The position numbers and the translations under genes are program-made. The notes under the pieces were generated by a model that was given only the letters and a program-made list of their open reading frames with translations, was not told the DNA's origin and did no database searches. A stretch of 11,933 nucleotides of DNA from an uncultured Lachnospiraceae bacterium (GTDB taxonomy: Bacteria; Bacillota; Clostridia; Lachnospirales; Lachnospiraceae): assembly GCA_910584325.1 (NCBI GenBank), contig CAJTZH010000028.1, positions 18,834 through 30,766 on the forward strand, read 5' to 3'. This document shows, one piece after another, positions 1 through 7,929 of the stretch. Each line of letters begins with the position of its first letter. The first letter of the stretch is position 1.

Positions 1-2365
1 GGATAATCTGCGACAACGAAAGGACCATGAAGGTCATCGTTCTTGCGCCGTCGAGAGTTCCGGTTTGTTTTCCGCCGATTACAAATGCGCACAGAGCCAG
101 CACGCCGAAGAGAATGCCCTGAAATATAACCTGTATCCCCAGACCGTGCGCGAATATGCCTTCTGTTTTTGATTTGGGTTTTTCATTCATTACTGTGTTT
201 TCAATCGGTTCCATTCCAAGCGACACTGCCGGCAGACTGTCCGTTACCAGATTAATCCACAGCAGATGGATGGACAGGAGCGGCGTTTTGTGCCACAAAA
301 ACATAGCGGTAAAGACGGTGATGACCTCGCCGATATTGGTTCCGATTAAAAATCCTACCACTTTTTTGATGTTAGCATAAATTCCCCGCCCTTCGCGGAC
401 AGCTTCTACGATGGTAGCGAAGTTGTCGTCGCTAAGCGTCATATCGGCGGCATTTTTGGCGACTTCCGTTCCGGTAATGCCCATGGCGCAGCCGATGTCG
501 GCAGCTTTTAGGGCGGGCGCGTCATTCACGCCGTCACCGGTCATCGCAACGACATGACCTTTTGCCTGCCATGCTTTTACGATACGGATTTTGTTTTCCG
601 GCGACACACGGGCATAGACGGAATATTGTTCTAAATTGTCCATGAGTTTCGCCTCACTAAAGGTATCCAGCTCTTTTCCGGTTATAGCTTTTTGTTCCTG
701 TCCGAGAATCCCCAGTTCCTTTGCGATGGCAGAAGCCGTGATGATGTGGTCGCCCGTTATCATAATCGGGCGGATTCCGGCTTTTTTACACAGAGAAACG
801 GCTTTAAGCGCTTCCGGACGCGGCGGGTCAATCATACCGAGAAGACCGAGGAAATGAAGCCTGCATTCCAAAGTGTCAGTCTGATTGTCTTTTGGTATTT
901 CATCGATGGTTTTGTACGCGACGGCGAGAACGCGCAGAGCGGTAGTACTCATTTTGGCGTTTGCGGTTTCTGCCGCCTTCATGTCGCCTGTAATGCATAA
1001 ATTTTGGATGCTGTCAAAAGCTCCTTTGACAATGACGACGGTCTCATCGTTTATTTTGCATACGGTCGTCATTCGTTTCCGTTCGGAGTCGAAAGGAAGT
1101 TCTAAAAGTCTTGGGTGTAGTTCATCTAATTTCTCTTTTACCAGATTGCATTTGTGTGCGGCGAATACGATGGCAGTTTCCGTTGGGTCGCCGATATGAA
1201 TGTTATGATTTTTGCCGCTGACGGTACCGTTGCAGCAGAGTGTTGCGTATTTGAGAAGTTTTTGCAAATCTGTGGGGGCATGCGCCGTAACGGCTTCAAT
1301 GGTTTTACTTTCTTCGGTATACGCCTTCATCAAAGTCATACGGTTTTGTGTCAGCGTTCCGGTTTTATCGGAACAGATGACGGAGGCGCTTCCCAGTGTT
1401 TCCACAGCGGGAAGCCGGCGTATGACAGCGTTCTTCTTTGCCATGCGTTCCACACCCAGCGACAGGACAATCGTAACAATAGCAGGAAGTCCCTCGGGAA
1501 TGGCGGAGACAGCTAAGGATATGGAGGTCATAAATATTTCGAGCGCAGGTATGCCGTTTTGCATACCGATGAAAAATATAACCAGGCAGGCGGAGAGCGC
1601 CAGAAATCCAAGCGTCCTGCCTAACCGCGCCAGTTTTATGGAGAGAGGCGTCTTTGAAGGAGCGTCATCTTTTAAGAGCTGCGCAATTTTTCCTATTTCC
1701 GTATCCATGCCTGTTGCGCATACGATGGCGCTGGCTCTTCCGTATGTAAGGGAACAGCCGGAATAGAGCATATTAATACGGTCGCCGAGGGGAATGTTTT
1801 CTTGTGTAATGACAGCTTCTGTTTTTTCCGACGGAACAGATTCTCCCGTTAGGGTGGATTCATCACATTTCAAAGAGGAACATGAGATAATCCGGCTGTC
1901 TGCGGGAACGAAATCGCCTGTTTCCAAAAATATGATATCGCCCGGAACAAGAAGGGCAGAATGGATGACTTCCTCATGACCGTCACGCAGGACGCGGGAA
2001 CGCGGCGCAGAAAGTTTTTTTAGAGATTCCAGCGCCTTTTTTGCCTTATTTTCCTGTATAATGCCCATAACGGCGTTGAGAATTACAATTAAAAGAATCA
2101 GTACCGGTTCAATGAAATTTTCCGTATGACCTTCTGTAAAAGCAATGACAAAGGAAGCAATGGCCGCGATGATTAAAATCACAATCATTACATCTTTAAA
2201 TTGCGCGAAAAACCTGCTGACAAGGCTTTTTGACTTCGGTTCGGCAAGCTTGTTCTCGCCGCTTTCTGTAAGCCGTTTTAAGGCTTCGTTGTTCGATAAT
2301 CCGTTTTTTAAATCCGCTGCCAGTTTTGCCGCGGTATCTTCAACGCTCATTTGATAGTAGTCCAA
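1..2365 (-). CDS. Cation-translocating P-type ATPase, P2A calcium-pump type (3' end cut by window edge)
   Basis: This is an integral membrane pump that probably exports Ca2+ using ATP. About 788 codons are present; the family is usually near 870-900 residues, so roughly the last 100 are off the left edge. The translation shows, in order: an N-terminal cation-ATPase domain (DYYQMSVEDTAAKLAADL), paired membrane helices near residues 50-100, the actuator TGES loop (173-176), PEGLP in helix M4 (290-294), the phosphorylation motif DKTGTLT with Asp333 (bases 1349-1369), a KGA nucleotide-binding motif, the hinge TGDGVND (609-615), and NLVTDSLP in M6 (705-712). PEGLP plus NxxTD is the pattern of SERCA/PMCA-like calcium pumps; Mn2+ or other ions remain possible. 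The start is called at TTG 2365 because GGAGGA (2371-2376) sits 5 nt upstream; the in-frame ATG at 2350 is about 20 nt from it. It lies beyond the mobile element that follows the sugar operon and is probably a separate unit. Confidence 0.93.
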   Translation of the reverse strand, partial: MDYYQMSVEDTAAKLAADLKNGLSNNEALKRLTESGENKLAEPKSKSLVSRFFAQFKDVMIVILIIAAIASFVIAFTEGHTENFIEPVLILLIVILNAVMGIIQENKAKKALESLKKLSAPRSRVLRDGHEEVIHSALLVPGDIIFLETGDFVPADSRIISCSSLKCDESTLTGESVPSEKTEAVITQENIPLGDRINMLYSGCSLTYGRASAIVCATGMDTEIGKIAQLLKDDAPSKTPLSIKLARLGRTLGFLALSACLVIFFIGMQNGIPALEIFMTSISLAVSAIPEGLPAIVTIVLSLGVERMAKKNAVIRRLPAVETLGSASVICSDKTGTLTQNRMTLMKAYTEESKTIEAVTAHAPTDLQKLLKYATLCCNGTVSGKNHNIHIGDPTETAIVFAAHKCNLVKEKLDELHPRLLELPFDSERKRMTTVCKINDETVVIVKGAFDSIQNLCITGDMKAAETANAKMSTTALRVLAVAYKTIDEIPKDNQTDTLECRLHFLGLLGMIDPPRPEALKAVSLCKKAGIRPIMITGDHIITASAIAKELGILGQEQKAITGKELDTFSEAKLMDNLEQYSVYARVSPENKIRIVKAWQAKGHVVAMTGDGVNDAPALKAADIGCAMGITGTEVAKNAADMTLSDDNFATIVEAVREGRGIYANIKKVVGFLIGTNIGEVITVFTAMFLWHKTPLLSIHLLWINLVTDSLPAVSLGMEPIENTVMNEKPKSKTEGIFAHGLGIQVIFQGILFGVLALCAFVIGGKQTGTLDGARTMTFMVLSLSQII

Positions 2366-2370
2366 AATTT

Positions 2371-2376
2371 TCCTCC
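2371..2376 (-). promoter_or_regulatory. Ribosome binding site deciding a TTG start
   Basis: GGAGGA on the minus strand, 5 nt upstream of TTG 2365. The first ATG in the frame (2350) is about 20 nt away, too far for this site, and the residues between the two starts (DYYQ) resemble the usual N-terminus of this pump family. The TTG start is therefore preferred. Confidence 0.7.
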
Positions 2377-2409
2377 TAACAATTCAATGACATAATTTGT
2401 CCCGCAAAT

Positions 2410-2415
2410 AGTATA
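2410..2415 (-). promoter_or_regulatory. Possible -10 box for the P-type ATPase gene
   Basis: TATACT on the minus strand, about 45 nt upstream of the TTG start and between the mobile element and the gene. No good -35 box is seen at 17 nt (the hexamer there is TTCTAA), so this is a weak call. If it is right, the promoter lies just outside the inserted element. Confidence 0.25.
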
Positions 2416-2458
2416 TGCAGAAGATGGATAATTTAGAACAGGAAGTTTTCATAAATTC

Positions 2459-2480
2459 TATAGTCCAGGTCAGAAGTCCT
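2459..2480 (+). repeat. Left terminal inverted repeat of the MITE-like element
   Basis: 22 bp, pairing with 2671-2692 at 20 of 22 positions; the mismatches are at the seventh and fifteenth bases. It is flanked on the outside by AAATTC (2453-2458). Confidence 0.8.
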
Positions 2481-2670
2481 AATTTCATGGTATTCATGTG
2501 AAATGGCACAAAAGGTCCGGGCGCACTCCGTCGCACCGAACCTTACAATGAGCCTTTTAAGGGGAAATCGTGTTCAGCAGAGGCTTCCACGATTTTTGAG
2601 TCTCATTTTCATGGTGCGAAAGTCGTTTACCCAAACCTTTTGTGCCATTTGACAAATCGTACGGAATAAC

Positions 2671-2692
2671 AGGACTTATGACCTGAACTATA
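2671..2692 (-). repeat. Right terminal inverted repeat of the MITE-like element
   Basis: Inverted partner of 2459-2480. It is flanked on the outside by the second AAATTC copy (2693-2698), completing the 6-bp direct repeat. Confidence 0.8.
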
Positions 2693-2706
2693 AAATTCCC
2701 CCCAAT

Positions 2707-3885
2707 TTACTTCATATCCCGGATGACCTTGAGGGCGGGGAGAGCGTTGCCGTCGTAGTCAAACAATGCCTGATTGGCCCATTCGTTGCCGCCGGGTCCG
2801 GCTTCGCCGGTGTAGGCGAGCGCGGCGGGCGTTGCCCATTCGGAGCCGGGTCTTGGAAGCCATGCCGGTTCCCAGTAGAAAAAGCCTCTGCCCATGCCGT
2901 TTGGTACGCTGCGGATAATATTGATGATATCCTGCATGAAAAGGCATTGACCTTCCTTTGTCATCTCGTGTTCAATCTGTGCCACAAGCGCCGGTTTGGT
3001 CGCCATGCCCTTGCGCTGCAGAGCGGAGAGTTTTTCGTATGTTTCGTAATCCTCCATCGTAAAGCCCATGGAGACCTCGTCGATTATCACATATTTTCCG
3101 TAACGTTTTACCATATCGTTCATGTTAAAGATAAGGTCTTTCATTTTGCCGTGCCAGAACGGATAATAAGACAGACCGATGATGTCGAAATCATCTCCGT
3201 ATTTCATGTAGTGGTCAAACCAGTCGCAATACATCACATTGTTGCCGCCGTTGTCAAGGTGAATCATGACCGGGATTGCAGAATCAATTTCCCGCGCGGC
3301 ACGGATTCCGGCGCTGATAAAACGGGCAATGTTTTTATATTGCTGTTCGTCAGCCTCGCTTCGGGGGGTATGAATATCTTCCGGCAAATCCGGTTTCTTC
3401 CCGTATGGCCATAACAGACCGTTTGTCACTTCGTTTCCAATCTGAATCATCGAAGGCTTCACGCCTTCCTGAATGAGGGCGAGCAGCGTTTCTCTGGTAA
3501 AGTCATATACCGCCTGCGCTAAACTGTCGCAGTCAAGGTGTCGCCACGCTTTCGGGAGTATCTGTTTTCCCGGGTCCGCCCAGAAATCGCTGTAGTGGAA
3601 ATTCAGAAGAAATCCCATTCCGTGCGCCATAACACGCTTCGCGAGCGCAATTGTCGTTTCAAGGTCGTTCGTACCCGCGCCATAAGGGATTTTTCTTCCT
3701 GCCGCATCCGTGTCGTAGGGCTCGTTCCACAATTTCAGACGAATGTAATTAAAGCCGTAGGACTTTAGAATATCCAATAAGTCCTGTTCTGTTCCGTTGT
3801 CATAAAATCTTGCGCCGAGTTTTTCCAATTCATGGAGGGACGAAATATCCGCCCCTCTGATAAATGTTTTTGTATAGTCAACCAT
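2707..3885 (-). CDS. ganB: Endo-beta-1,4-galactanase, glycoside hydrolase family 53, cytoplasmic
   Basis: The 392-residue protein hydrolyses beta-1,4-galactan or arabinogalactan I chains and oligosaccharides. It has the GH53 (clan GH-A, beta/alpha barrel) signature: FIRGADISSLHELE near the N-terminus, YIRLKLWNEP (47-56), LLNFHYSDFWADPGKQ (93-108), IQIGNEVTNG with the presumed acid/base Glu152, GLSYYPFWHG (237-246) and VIIDEVSMGF with the presumed nucleophile Glu270, then FFYWEPAWLP (335-344). Length is normal for a single catalytic domain, with no accessory module. There is no signal peptide or anchor: the barrel begins within the first ten residues. It should therefore act on imported oligosaccharides, unlike the secreted galactanase of Bacillus subtilis. 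The ATG lies 5 nt after the upstream permease stop; AAAGGG at the end of that gene serves as ribosome binding site. It is the last gene of the operon. Confidence 0.93.
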   Translation of the reverse strand: MVDYTKTFIRGADISSLHELEKLGARFYDNGTEQDLLDILKSYGFNYIRLKLWNEPYDTDAAGRKIPYGAGTNDLETTIALAKRVMAHGMGFLLNFHYSDFWADPGKQILPKAWRHLDCDSLAQAVYDFTRETLLALIQEGVKPSMIQIGNEVTNGLLWPYGKKPDLPEDIHTPRSEADEQQYKNIARFISAGIRAAREIDSAIPVMIHLDNGGNNVMYCDWFDHYMKYGDDFDIIGLSYYPFWHGKMKDLIFNMNDMVKRYGKYVIIDEVSMGFTMEDYETYEKLSALQRKGMATKPALVAQIEHEMTKEGQCLFMQDIINIIRSVPNGMGRGFFYWEPAWLPRPGSEWATPAALAYTGEAGPGGNEWANQALFDYDGNALPALKVIRDMK

Positions 3886-3890
3886 GATAA

Positions 3891-4733
3891 TTAACCCTTT
3901 ACCGCGCCGCCGGTAATACCTTCCACATAGAATTTCTGCATGATGAAGAACAGGATGGAGATTGGGATGGATACCAGTACGCCGCCTGCGCAGAATTGTG
4001 TAAAGTAAGTATTAATGAGACTTTTTTCCAGCATGTTGAACAGACCGATGGAAACGGTCCATTGTGAGGAAATACCGGAATTTAAAATAATCTTTGCGAA
4101 GACGAAATCCATCCAAGGCACCATGAACGAGCTGATTATGGTGTAAACGATGATTGGACGGCTCATCGGCATGACGACTTTCCAGAAAATTTTTGCTTCG
4201 GACGCACCGTCCAGGTAAGCGGCTTCACGAAGGGAAACCGGAACGGTGTCCAGAAAACCTTTCGCGATAAGGTATCCGAGACCCGACGAGCCGGAGTATA
4301 CCAGAACAAGTCCCCAGTGGTTATTTGTCAGTCCCAGTGTTCTTAAAATAAAGTAAACGGCAATCATGGAGAGAAAGCCCGGGAACAGATTTAAAATAAC
4401 CGCCATATTCATCAATGGTTTACGCATTTTAAAGCGCATACAGGATGTCGCGTAGGCTACCATCAAAACGAAAGCGCTGGATATGATGCAGGAAAAAATA
4501 GCAATAAAAAATGTGTTTTTAAACCAGTTTGGGAACTGTGAAACCGTATCGGATGAAAACAGCAGGTTCTTATAGCTTATAATACTCCATTCTTTCGGGA
4601 AAAAGGTAGAACTGTTCATTCCCGGATAGGAGCTGAAAGAAGTAACAATAAGCCAGACAATCGGTATTAACCAGATAAAGGCTAAGACTGCCAATAATAA
4701 ATTGTGTAATGCGGTAAAAATTTTCTTTTTCAT
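3891..4733 (-). CDS. ganQ: ABC sugar transporter permease, MalG/GanQ type
   Basis: Inner-membrane subunit of a carbohydrate importer (binding-protein-dependent transport permease, MalG family), about 280 residues with six hydrophobic helices. The EAA loop that docks the ATPase is visible as EAAYLDGA followed by IFWKVVMPMSRP (about residues 170-192). The C-terminus ends FYVEGITGGAVKG, a typical MalG/GanQ tail. Two starts are possible: ATG 4733, which overlaps the upstream TGA by one base (TGATG), and GTG 4736. GAGGAG at 4745-4750 is 11 nt from the ATG and 8 nt from the GTG, so the choice is uncertain by one codon. It is translationally coupled to the upstream permease and forms the heterodimeric channel with it. 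Galacto-oligosaccharide specificity is inferred from the GH53 neighbour. Confidence 0.92.
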   Translation of the reverse strand: MKKKIFTALHNLLLAVLAFIWLIPIVWLIVTSFSSYPGMNSSTFFPKEWSIISYKNLLFSSDTVSQFPNWFKNTFFIAIFSCIISSAFVLMVAYATSCMRFKMRKPLMNMAVILNLFPGFLSMIAVYFILRTLGLTNNHWGLVLVYSGSSGLGYLIAKGFLDTVPVSLREAAYLDGASEAKIFWKVVMPMSRPIIVYTIISSFMVPWMDFVFAKIILNSGISSQWTVSIGLFNMLEKSLINTYFTQFCAGGVLVSIPISILFFIMQKFYVEGITGGAVKG

Positions 4734-6178
4734 CACTGGAACGTCTCCTCTCTATCGCCTTTAATCATGCGATTGAATGCCACTAAGGTAAACGCCGCGC
4801 AGATGATAAATACGACGATGCCGATAGCGGAAGCCATTTTGTAGTTGTAGTAATCCTGAGTTAAAGTAAACAGCCATGTGACAAGCAGGTCTGTTTCTTT
4901 TGCCTGTGAATTTGCCATTTGCTGGTCGAGCGTGACGAAGAAATTCGCGGTCAACAGGTAAATGACGTTAAAGTTATTGATATTCTTGACAAAGTCGGTT
5001 ACGAGCGCAGGACCGGTGACAAACAGCATATAAGGCATGGTAATGTGCCAGAAAATCTGGAAGGAATTTGCGCCGTCAATGCGTGCAGCCTCCAGCTGGT
5101 CAGCGGGAATATTCATCAAAACGCCTGTCGCAATCAGCATCTGATACGGCACGCCGACCCAGATATTGATTAAAATAATCATGACGTGCGCCCAGATTGG
5201 CGCGGTGAGGAATGGAATATAGCTGGTGCTGATCAGTCCGATTTCCCGGAGCCACCCCGTTAATCCGATACTAGAGCAGATGGCGTTGACAATACCGCCG
5301 TCCGCAAAAAAGTTTCGCACCAGAAGAAGGGATACAAACTGTGGAACGGCAATGGTAATAATAAAAAGCAGCCGCCATACTTTTGGAGCTTTTGTTTTCT
5401 TATTGTTAATCAGCAGGGAAAGCAAAATGCCGCCGATATAGGTGGTAAGCGTTGCAAAGAATGCCCAGATTAACGTCCATGTAAGGATTCTAACAAACGC
5501 GTAGCCAAACGAGGAGGTCAGTCCGCCGCCGCCAAACAACGTTTTGAAGTTATTAAACCCGGTCCAGGTGAACAGGGCGCTTGGAGGCATATGCTGCTGG
5601 TCGTAGTTTGTAAATGCCACCAGTATCATGACCAGGAGCGGAATAATCGTAAAAATAACAATACCGAGAATCGGCAGCGTGAGCAATGTAACGTGGAATT
5701 TCTTATTGATAAGCTCTTTGCAGTCTTCGATAAATGTATTGATATGTTCGCCTCTTGCCGCTTTTTGCTGCAGTTTGTAAACGGCTGTCATGTTATACAG
5801 GTAAAAGGCAATAAAAGTGAACCAGACAACAAAAGAAACGAGTGAAATGAGCAGAATGAGGAATGAATGGTCGTAATCGTTAAATTCATTCTTCATGGTC
5901 TGGATGTTAAAAACAGATTCCTGTTTTATGGTGCCAAGCGTTCCGAATTTGCTCACATACTGCGGTGCAAAAAAGATGGTGTATATCAGCATCAATACTT
6001 CTATTATGGTTACAAGAAGTGATTTCAGGTACTGTTTTCTTCGGGCATATCCCGCGCCCATCCAGATTAACGACAATTTTACGAACAAGTCGCCTTTTGT
6101 TACTGCTTCGCCAAAATTATTGAAAAAGCTGCCGATAGTTTTGAAAAAGTTATTGACGCCGGCTTTTACTTTTTCCAT
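4733..6178 (-). CDS. ganP: ABC sugar transporter permease, MalF/GanP type
   Basis: The 481-residue partner channel subunit is longer than MalG because of an N-terminal extension with extra helices. A cytoplasmic start (about 1-45) is followed by hydrophobic segments near 50-70 and 105-130, then the transport core with segments near 165-190, 230-260, 270-290, 325-350 and 450-470. The EAA loop is EAARIDGANSFQIFWHITMP (from about residue 363). The sequence FTNYDQQHMPP just before the first periplasmic-side region is typical of MalF/GanP proteins. The start is placed at ATG 6178 because AAGGAG ends 9 nt upstream; the in-frame ATGs at 6187 and 6184 directly abut that site and are poor candidates. 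The gene overlaps the next permease gene at its stop codon. Function is inferred as oligosaccharide import with the upstream binding protein and an ATPase not encoded here. Confidence 0.92.
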   Translation of the reverse strand: MEKVKAGVNNFFKTIGSFFNNFGEAVTKGDLFVKLSLIWMGAGYARRKQYLKSLLVTIIEVLMLIYTIFFAPQYVSKFGTLGTIKQESVFNIQTMKNEFNDYDHSFLILLISLVSFVVWFTFIAFYLYNMTAVYKLQQKAARGEHINTFIEDCKELINKKFHVTLLTLPILGIVIFTIIPLLVMILVAFTNYDQQHMPPSALFTWTGFNNFKTLFGGGGLTSSFGYAFVRILTWTLIWAFFATLTTYIGGILLSLLINNKKTKAPKVWRLLFIITIAVPQFVSLLLVRNFFADGGIVNAICSSIGLTGWLREIGLISTSYIPFLTAPIWAHVMIILINIWVGVPYQMLIATGVLMNIPADQLEAARIDGANSFQIFWHITMPYMLFVTGPALVTDFVKNINNFNVIYLLTANFFVTLDQQMANSQAKETDLLVTWLFTLTQDYYNYKMASAIGIVVFIICAAFTLVAFNRMIKGDREETFQ

Positions 6179-6224
6179 TCGCATCATCTCCTTTAAGTAA
6201 ATATTTTACGGAATATAAATAGAG

Positions 6225-6263
6225 AAAGTGCCCCGAGCGAACGGGGACTGCCCGGGGCACTTT
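6225..6263 (-). terminator. Stem-loop between binding-protein and permease genes (attenuating terminator or mRNA stabiliser)
   Basis: Perfect 11-bp arms AAAGTGCCCCG (6225-6235) and its complement (6253-6263) enclose a 17-nt loop. On the minus-strand transcript the stem is followed by UUUCUCUAUUUAUAUU, only a partial U tract, so partial rather than full termination is expected. The loop itself contains a second CCCCG that can pair with the same CGGGG, giving a shorter competing hairpin. The position after a highly needed lipoprotein gene and before membrane permeases matches the known use of such structures to give more binding protein than permease. Confidence 0.75.
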
Positions 6264-6326
6264 TGTGTTCTCAAATAGGAAACTTCAGAATCGTTTCCAT
6301 ACATTTGATACGGTTATTGACGCGGT

Positions 6327-7649
6327 TTATTCTATCGGAGCAGTAACGCCTTCCACCATAGTATCGAGCGCTTTCTGTATTCCTGCCTCGTCGTCTGCCT
6401 TTAACTGGCCCTTCGCAATCATTTCACCGAATGTTGCGGTCGGGTCCCAGTATTTTCCGCCTGCCATCTGTACAACGCCGTATGCGGACTGCTCGGATAA
6501 AGCAGCGATTGCGATGTTGGCTGTTACGGCTTCGGAAGCTGCAACGTTGTTGTTGGACGGTCCGATTTCACGCTCGGCGAAACGGATTGCCTGATTCTCT
6601 TCATTGGTAATCCAGTCAGCAAGTAATGCCGCCCAGCCTGCGTTCTTTGAGTACGCGTTAACGCCTACAAGTTTAAAGCCTGCAACGGAACCCTGCTGAA
6701 CCTGCTTACCGTCTACGGTAAATGTAGGAAGCTTTGTCGCTGCATAGCCGTCGCCGAAAGCTGCCTGAGCCGCTGTTGCGTCCCATGTACCGGAAACGAC
6801 TGCACAGAGCTGTCCGCCTGCAATCTGGTTGGAAATGTCGCCGTCGGCAATACCCATAAACGCCGGACTGCTGGCAATGTTAATCATACTCTGGACAACC
6901 TGTACGCCGGTATAGTCTGCTTTCTTGTTCCAGTCAATCGTTGTGGTTCCGTCTTCATTTAAGCCTGTTGTAAAGCCTGCGCCATAGAAGAAGGATGCGT
7001 TATACCAGCCGGAAGCAAATGTCATGCCGACTTTTTTGTTTGCCTTCTCGGCAGCGGCAAGAAGTGTATCCCATGTCTTTGCGTCCTCGGCGGAAACTAA
7101 CGTTGAGTTATAGTATAAGAAATAACCGTTGTCGGCGCTCATCGGATAAGCGTATAATTTGCCGTCCTTTGTCGCAGCGTCAACAGAACCGGAAGCATTT
7201 GCGGCTTTAACGTCTGCGAGCGTTTTTCCGGCATAAGCCTGTAAGGCTCCGTCCAAATCGTCAAGAGACATTAACGCGCCTGCGTTTACAAGGTCAAATA
7301 ACTGGTCAGAAGCGAACGCGTATACGTCGGCAGCAGCCTCAATATCGGTAAGAACAACATCTTTTGCCGTTGATTCTGACTCAACGCCGAGTTTGATATC
7401 AAAGTTTGCGTAGTCGGCGTATTTTGCCTTGAAGCTGTCAATCATACTCTGGAGCATCTTCTGGTCTTCCTCGGCGCCCCACATCGTGAGGGTTACGGTT
7501 TCCTTTGCGCCGGAAGGAGGAGCAGCGGTAGGCGTATCTCCGCCTCCCGTCGGAGTCGGGTTGTCGTTTGGTTTGCTTCCGCATGCTGCCAGAGATAAGG
7601 TCATGGCTGCAACGGTAGCGATTGCTACAAATTTGCTAAATTTTCTCAT
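6327..7649 (-). CDS. Extracellular solute-binding lipoprotein, family 1 (sugar ABC importer)
   Basis: The 440-residue substrate-capture lipoprotein is anchored outside the membrane. The N-terminus MRKFSKFVAIATVAAMTLSL is a lipoprotein signal peptide; the lipobox LAAC places the lipidated cysteine at residue 23. A Gly/Pro/Thr-rich linker (about 24-48) follows, then the mature domain starting ETVTLTMWGAEEDQ, typical of MalE-like SBP_bac_1 proteins. Other family-like stretches are AYPMSADNGYFLYYNSTLV and GSWDA-like SGTWDA near residue 290, and NAYSKN with AALLADWITNEENQ, the usual MalE C-terminal-lobe region. AGGAG lies 8 nt before the ATG. It is 67 bp downstream of the zinc-ribbon gene and 148 bp upstream of the permease start, with the stem-loop between. 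It would be ganS by position in a gan-type operon; ligand identity is inferred only. Confidence 0.92.
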   Translation of the reverse strand: MRKFSKFVAIATVAAMTLSLAACGSKPNDNPTPTGGGDTPTAAPPSGAKETVTLTMWGAEEDQKMLQSMIDSFKAKYADYANFDIKLGVESESTAKDVVLTDIEAAADVYAFASDQLFDLVNAGALMSLDDLDGALQAYAGKTLADVKAANASGSVDAATKDGKLYAYPMSADNGYFLYYNSTLVSAEDAKTWDTLLAAAEKANKKVGMTFASGWYNASFFYGAGFTTGLNEDGTTTIDWNKKADYTGVQVVQSMINIASSPAFMGIADGDISNQIAGGQLCAVVSGTWDATAAQAAFGDGYAATKLPTFTVDGKQVQQGSVAGFKLVGVNAYSKNAGWAALLADWITNEENQAIRFAEREIGPSNNNVAASEAVTANIAIAALSEQSAYGVVQMAGGKYWDPTATFGEMIAKGQLKADDEAGIQKALDTMVEGVTAPIE

Positions 7650-7716
7650 AATTTTTTCTCCTATTTTTATAGTTTATTTTACCGGGCAGCGCCCAATTTG
7701 GTAACAACTGTAATGA

Positions 7717-7929
7717 TTAATCGAAATTGGTAATCCGCTCATGCATTTTGCGGTAACGGAAGCGTACCATTTCGTTTTTGGCGAGGACATCTTCCTCTGT
7801 ACCAGTGTATTGACAACGGATGCAATAATATTCCTTTTTATCCTTGTCATAAAACATATCGATGTCTAAATCTCTCATAAAGCAGGACGGACATCTGTAG
7901 TTTAGTTTACCTTTTCCAGACTGAGCCAT
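7717..7929 (-). CDS. Small zinc-ribbon protein of unknown function
   Basis: This 70-residue protein has two CxxC knuckles, CPSC (Cys13/Cys16) and CIRC (Cys36/Cys39), separated by 19 residues. That spacing is that of a four-cysteine zinc ribbon. The C-terminal third is charged and helical (AKNEMVRFRYRKMHERITNFD). There is no signal peptide or membrane segment. I do not recognise a named family. The start ATG 7929 lies inside the end of the upstream 611-residue gene, overlapping it by 28 nt in another frame, and has GGAGG about 10 nt upstream, so translation is probably coupled. Zinc ribbons can bind nucleic acid or proteins; a role as adaptor for the neighbouring enzyme is only a guess. Confidence 0.8.
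   Translation of the reverse strand: MAQSGKGKLNYRCPSCFMRDLDIDMFYDKDKKEYYCIRCQYTGTEEDVLAKNEMVRFRYRKMHERITNFD

Larger units (their letters stand above)
2459..2692. mobile_element. MITE-like non-coding element, 234 bp, with 22-bp terminal inverted repeats and 6-bp target duplication
   Basis: The ends are inverted repeats: 2459-2480 (begins TATAGTCCAGGTCA) and 2671-2692 (ends TGACCTGAACTATA), matching at 20 of 22 positions. Further inward, a perfect 16-bp inverted pair lies at 2501-2516 (AAATGGCACAAAAGGT) and 2635-2650, each exactly 42 bp from its end. More pairs are at 2531-2537/2613-2619, 2547-2552/2602-2607 and 2565-2572/2588-2595, around a 15-nt loop. The whole element can fold into one long interrupted hairpin. 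AAATTC flanks it directly on both sides (2453-2458 and 2693-2698), as expected of a target site duplication. No transposase or convincing ORF lies within, so mobility would need one supplied elsewhere. It sits 8 bp after the galactanase stop codon and may act as a transcript end or mRNA stabiliser for the operon. A structured RNA element is an alternative, but the flanking duplication favours insertion. Confidence 0.8.

Noticed and set aside
2947..3414. 155-codon plus-strand open frame
   Set aside because: It lies wholly antisense to the well-supported GH53 gene, with no family motif or credible ribosome binding site.
6179..6187. Earlier ATG codons (6187, 6184) for the MalF-type permease
   Set aside because: They directly abut the AAGGAG site, leaving no spacer; ATG 6178 has a 9-nt spacer.
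7682..7696. Small GGGC-GCT-GCCC hairpin before the binding-protein gene
   Set aside because: Only four Watson-Crick pairs plus two wobble pairs with a 3-nt loop and no T tract; too weak to call a terminator or attenuator.
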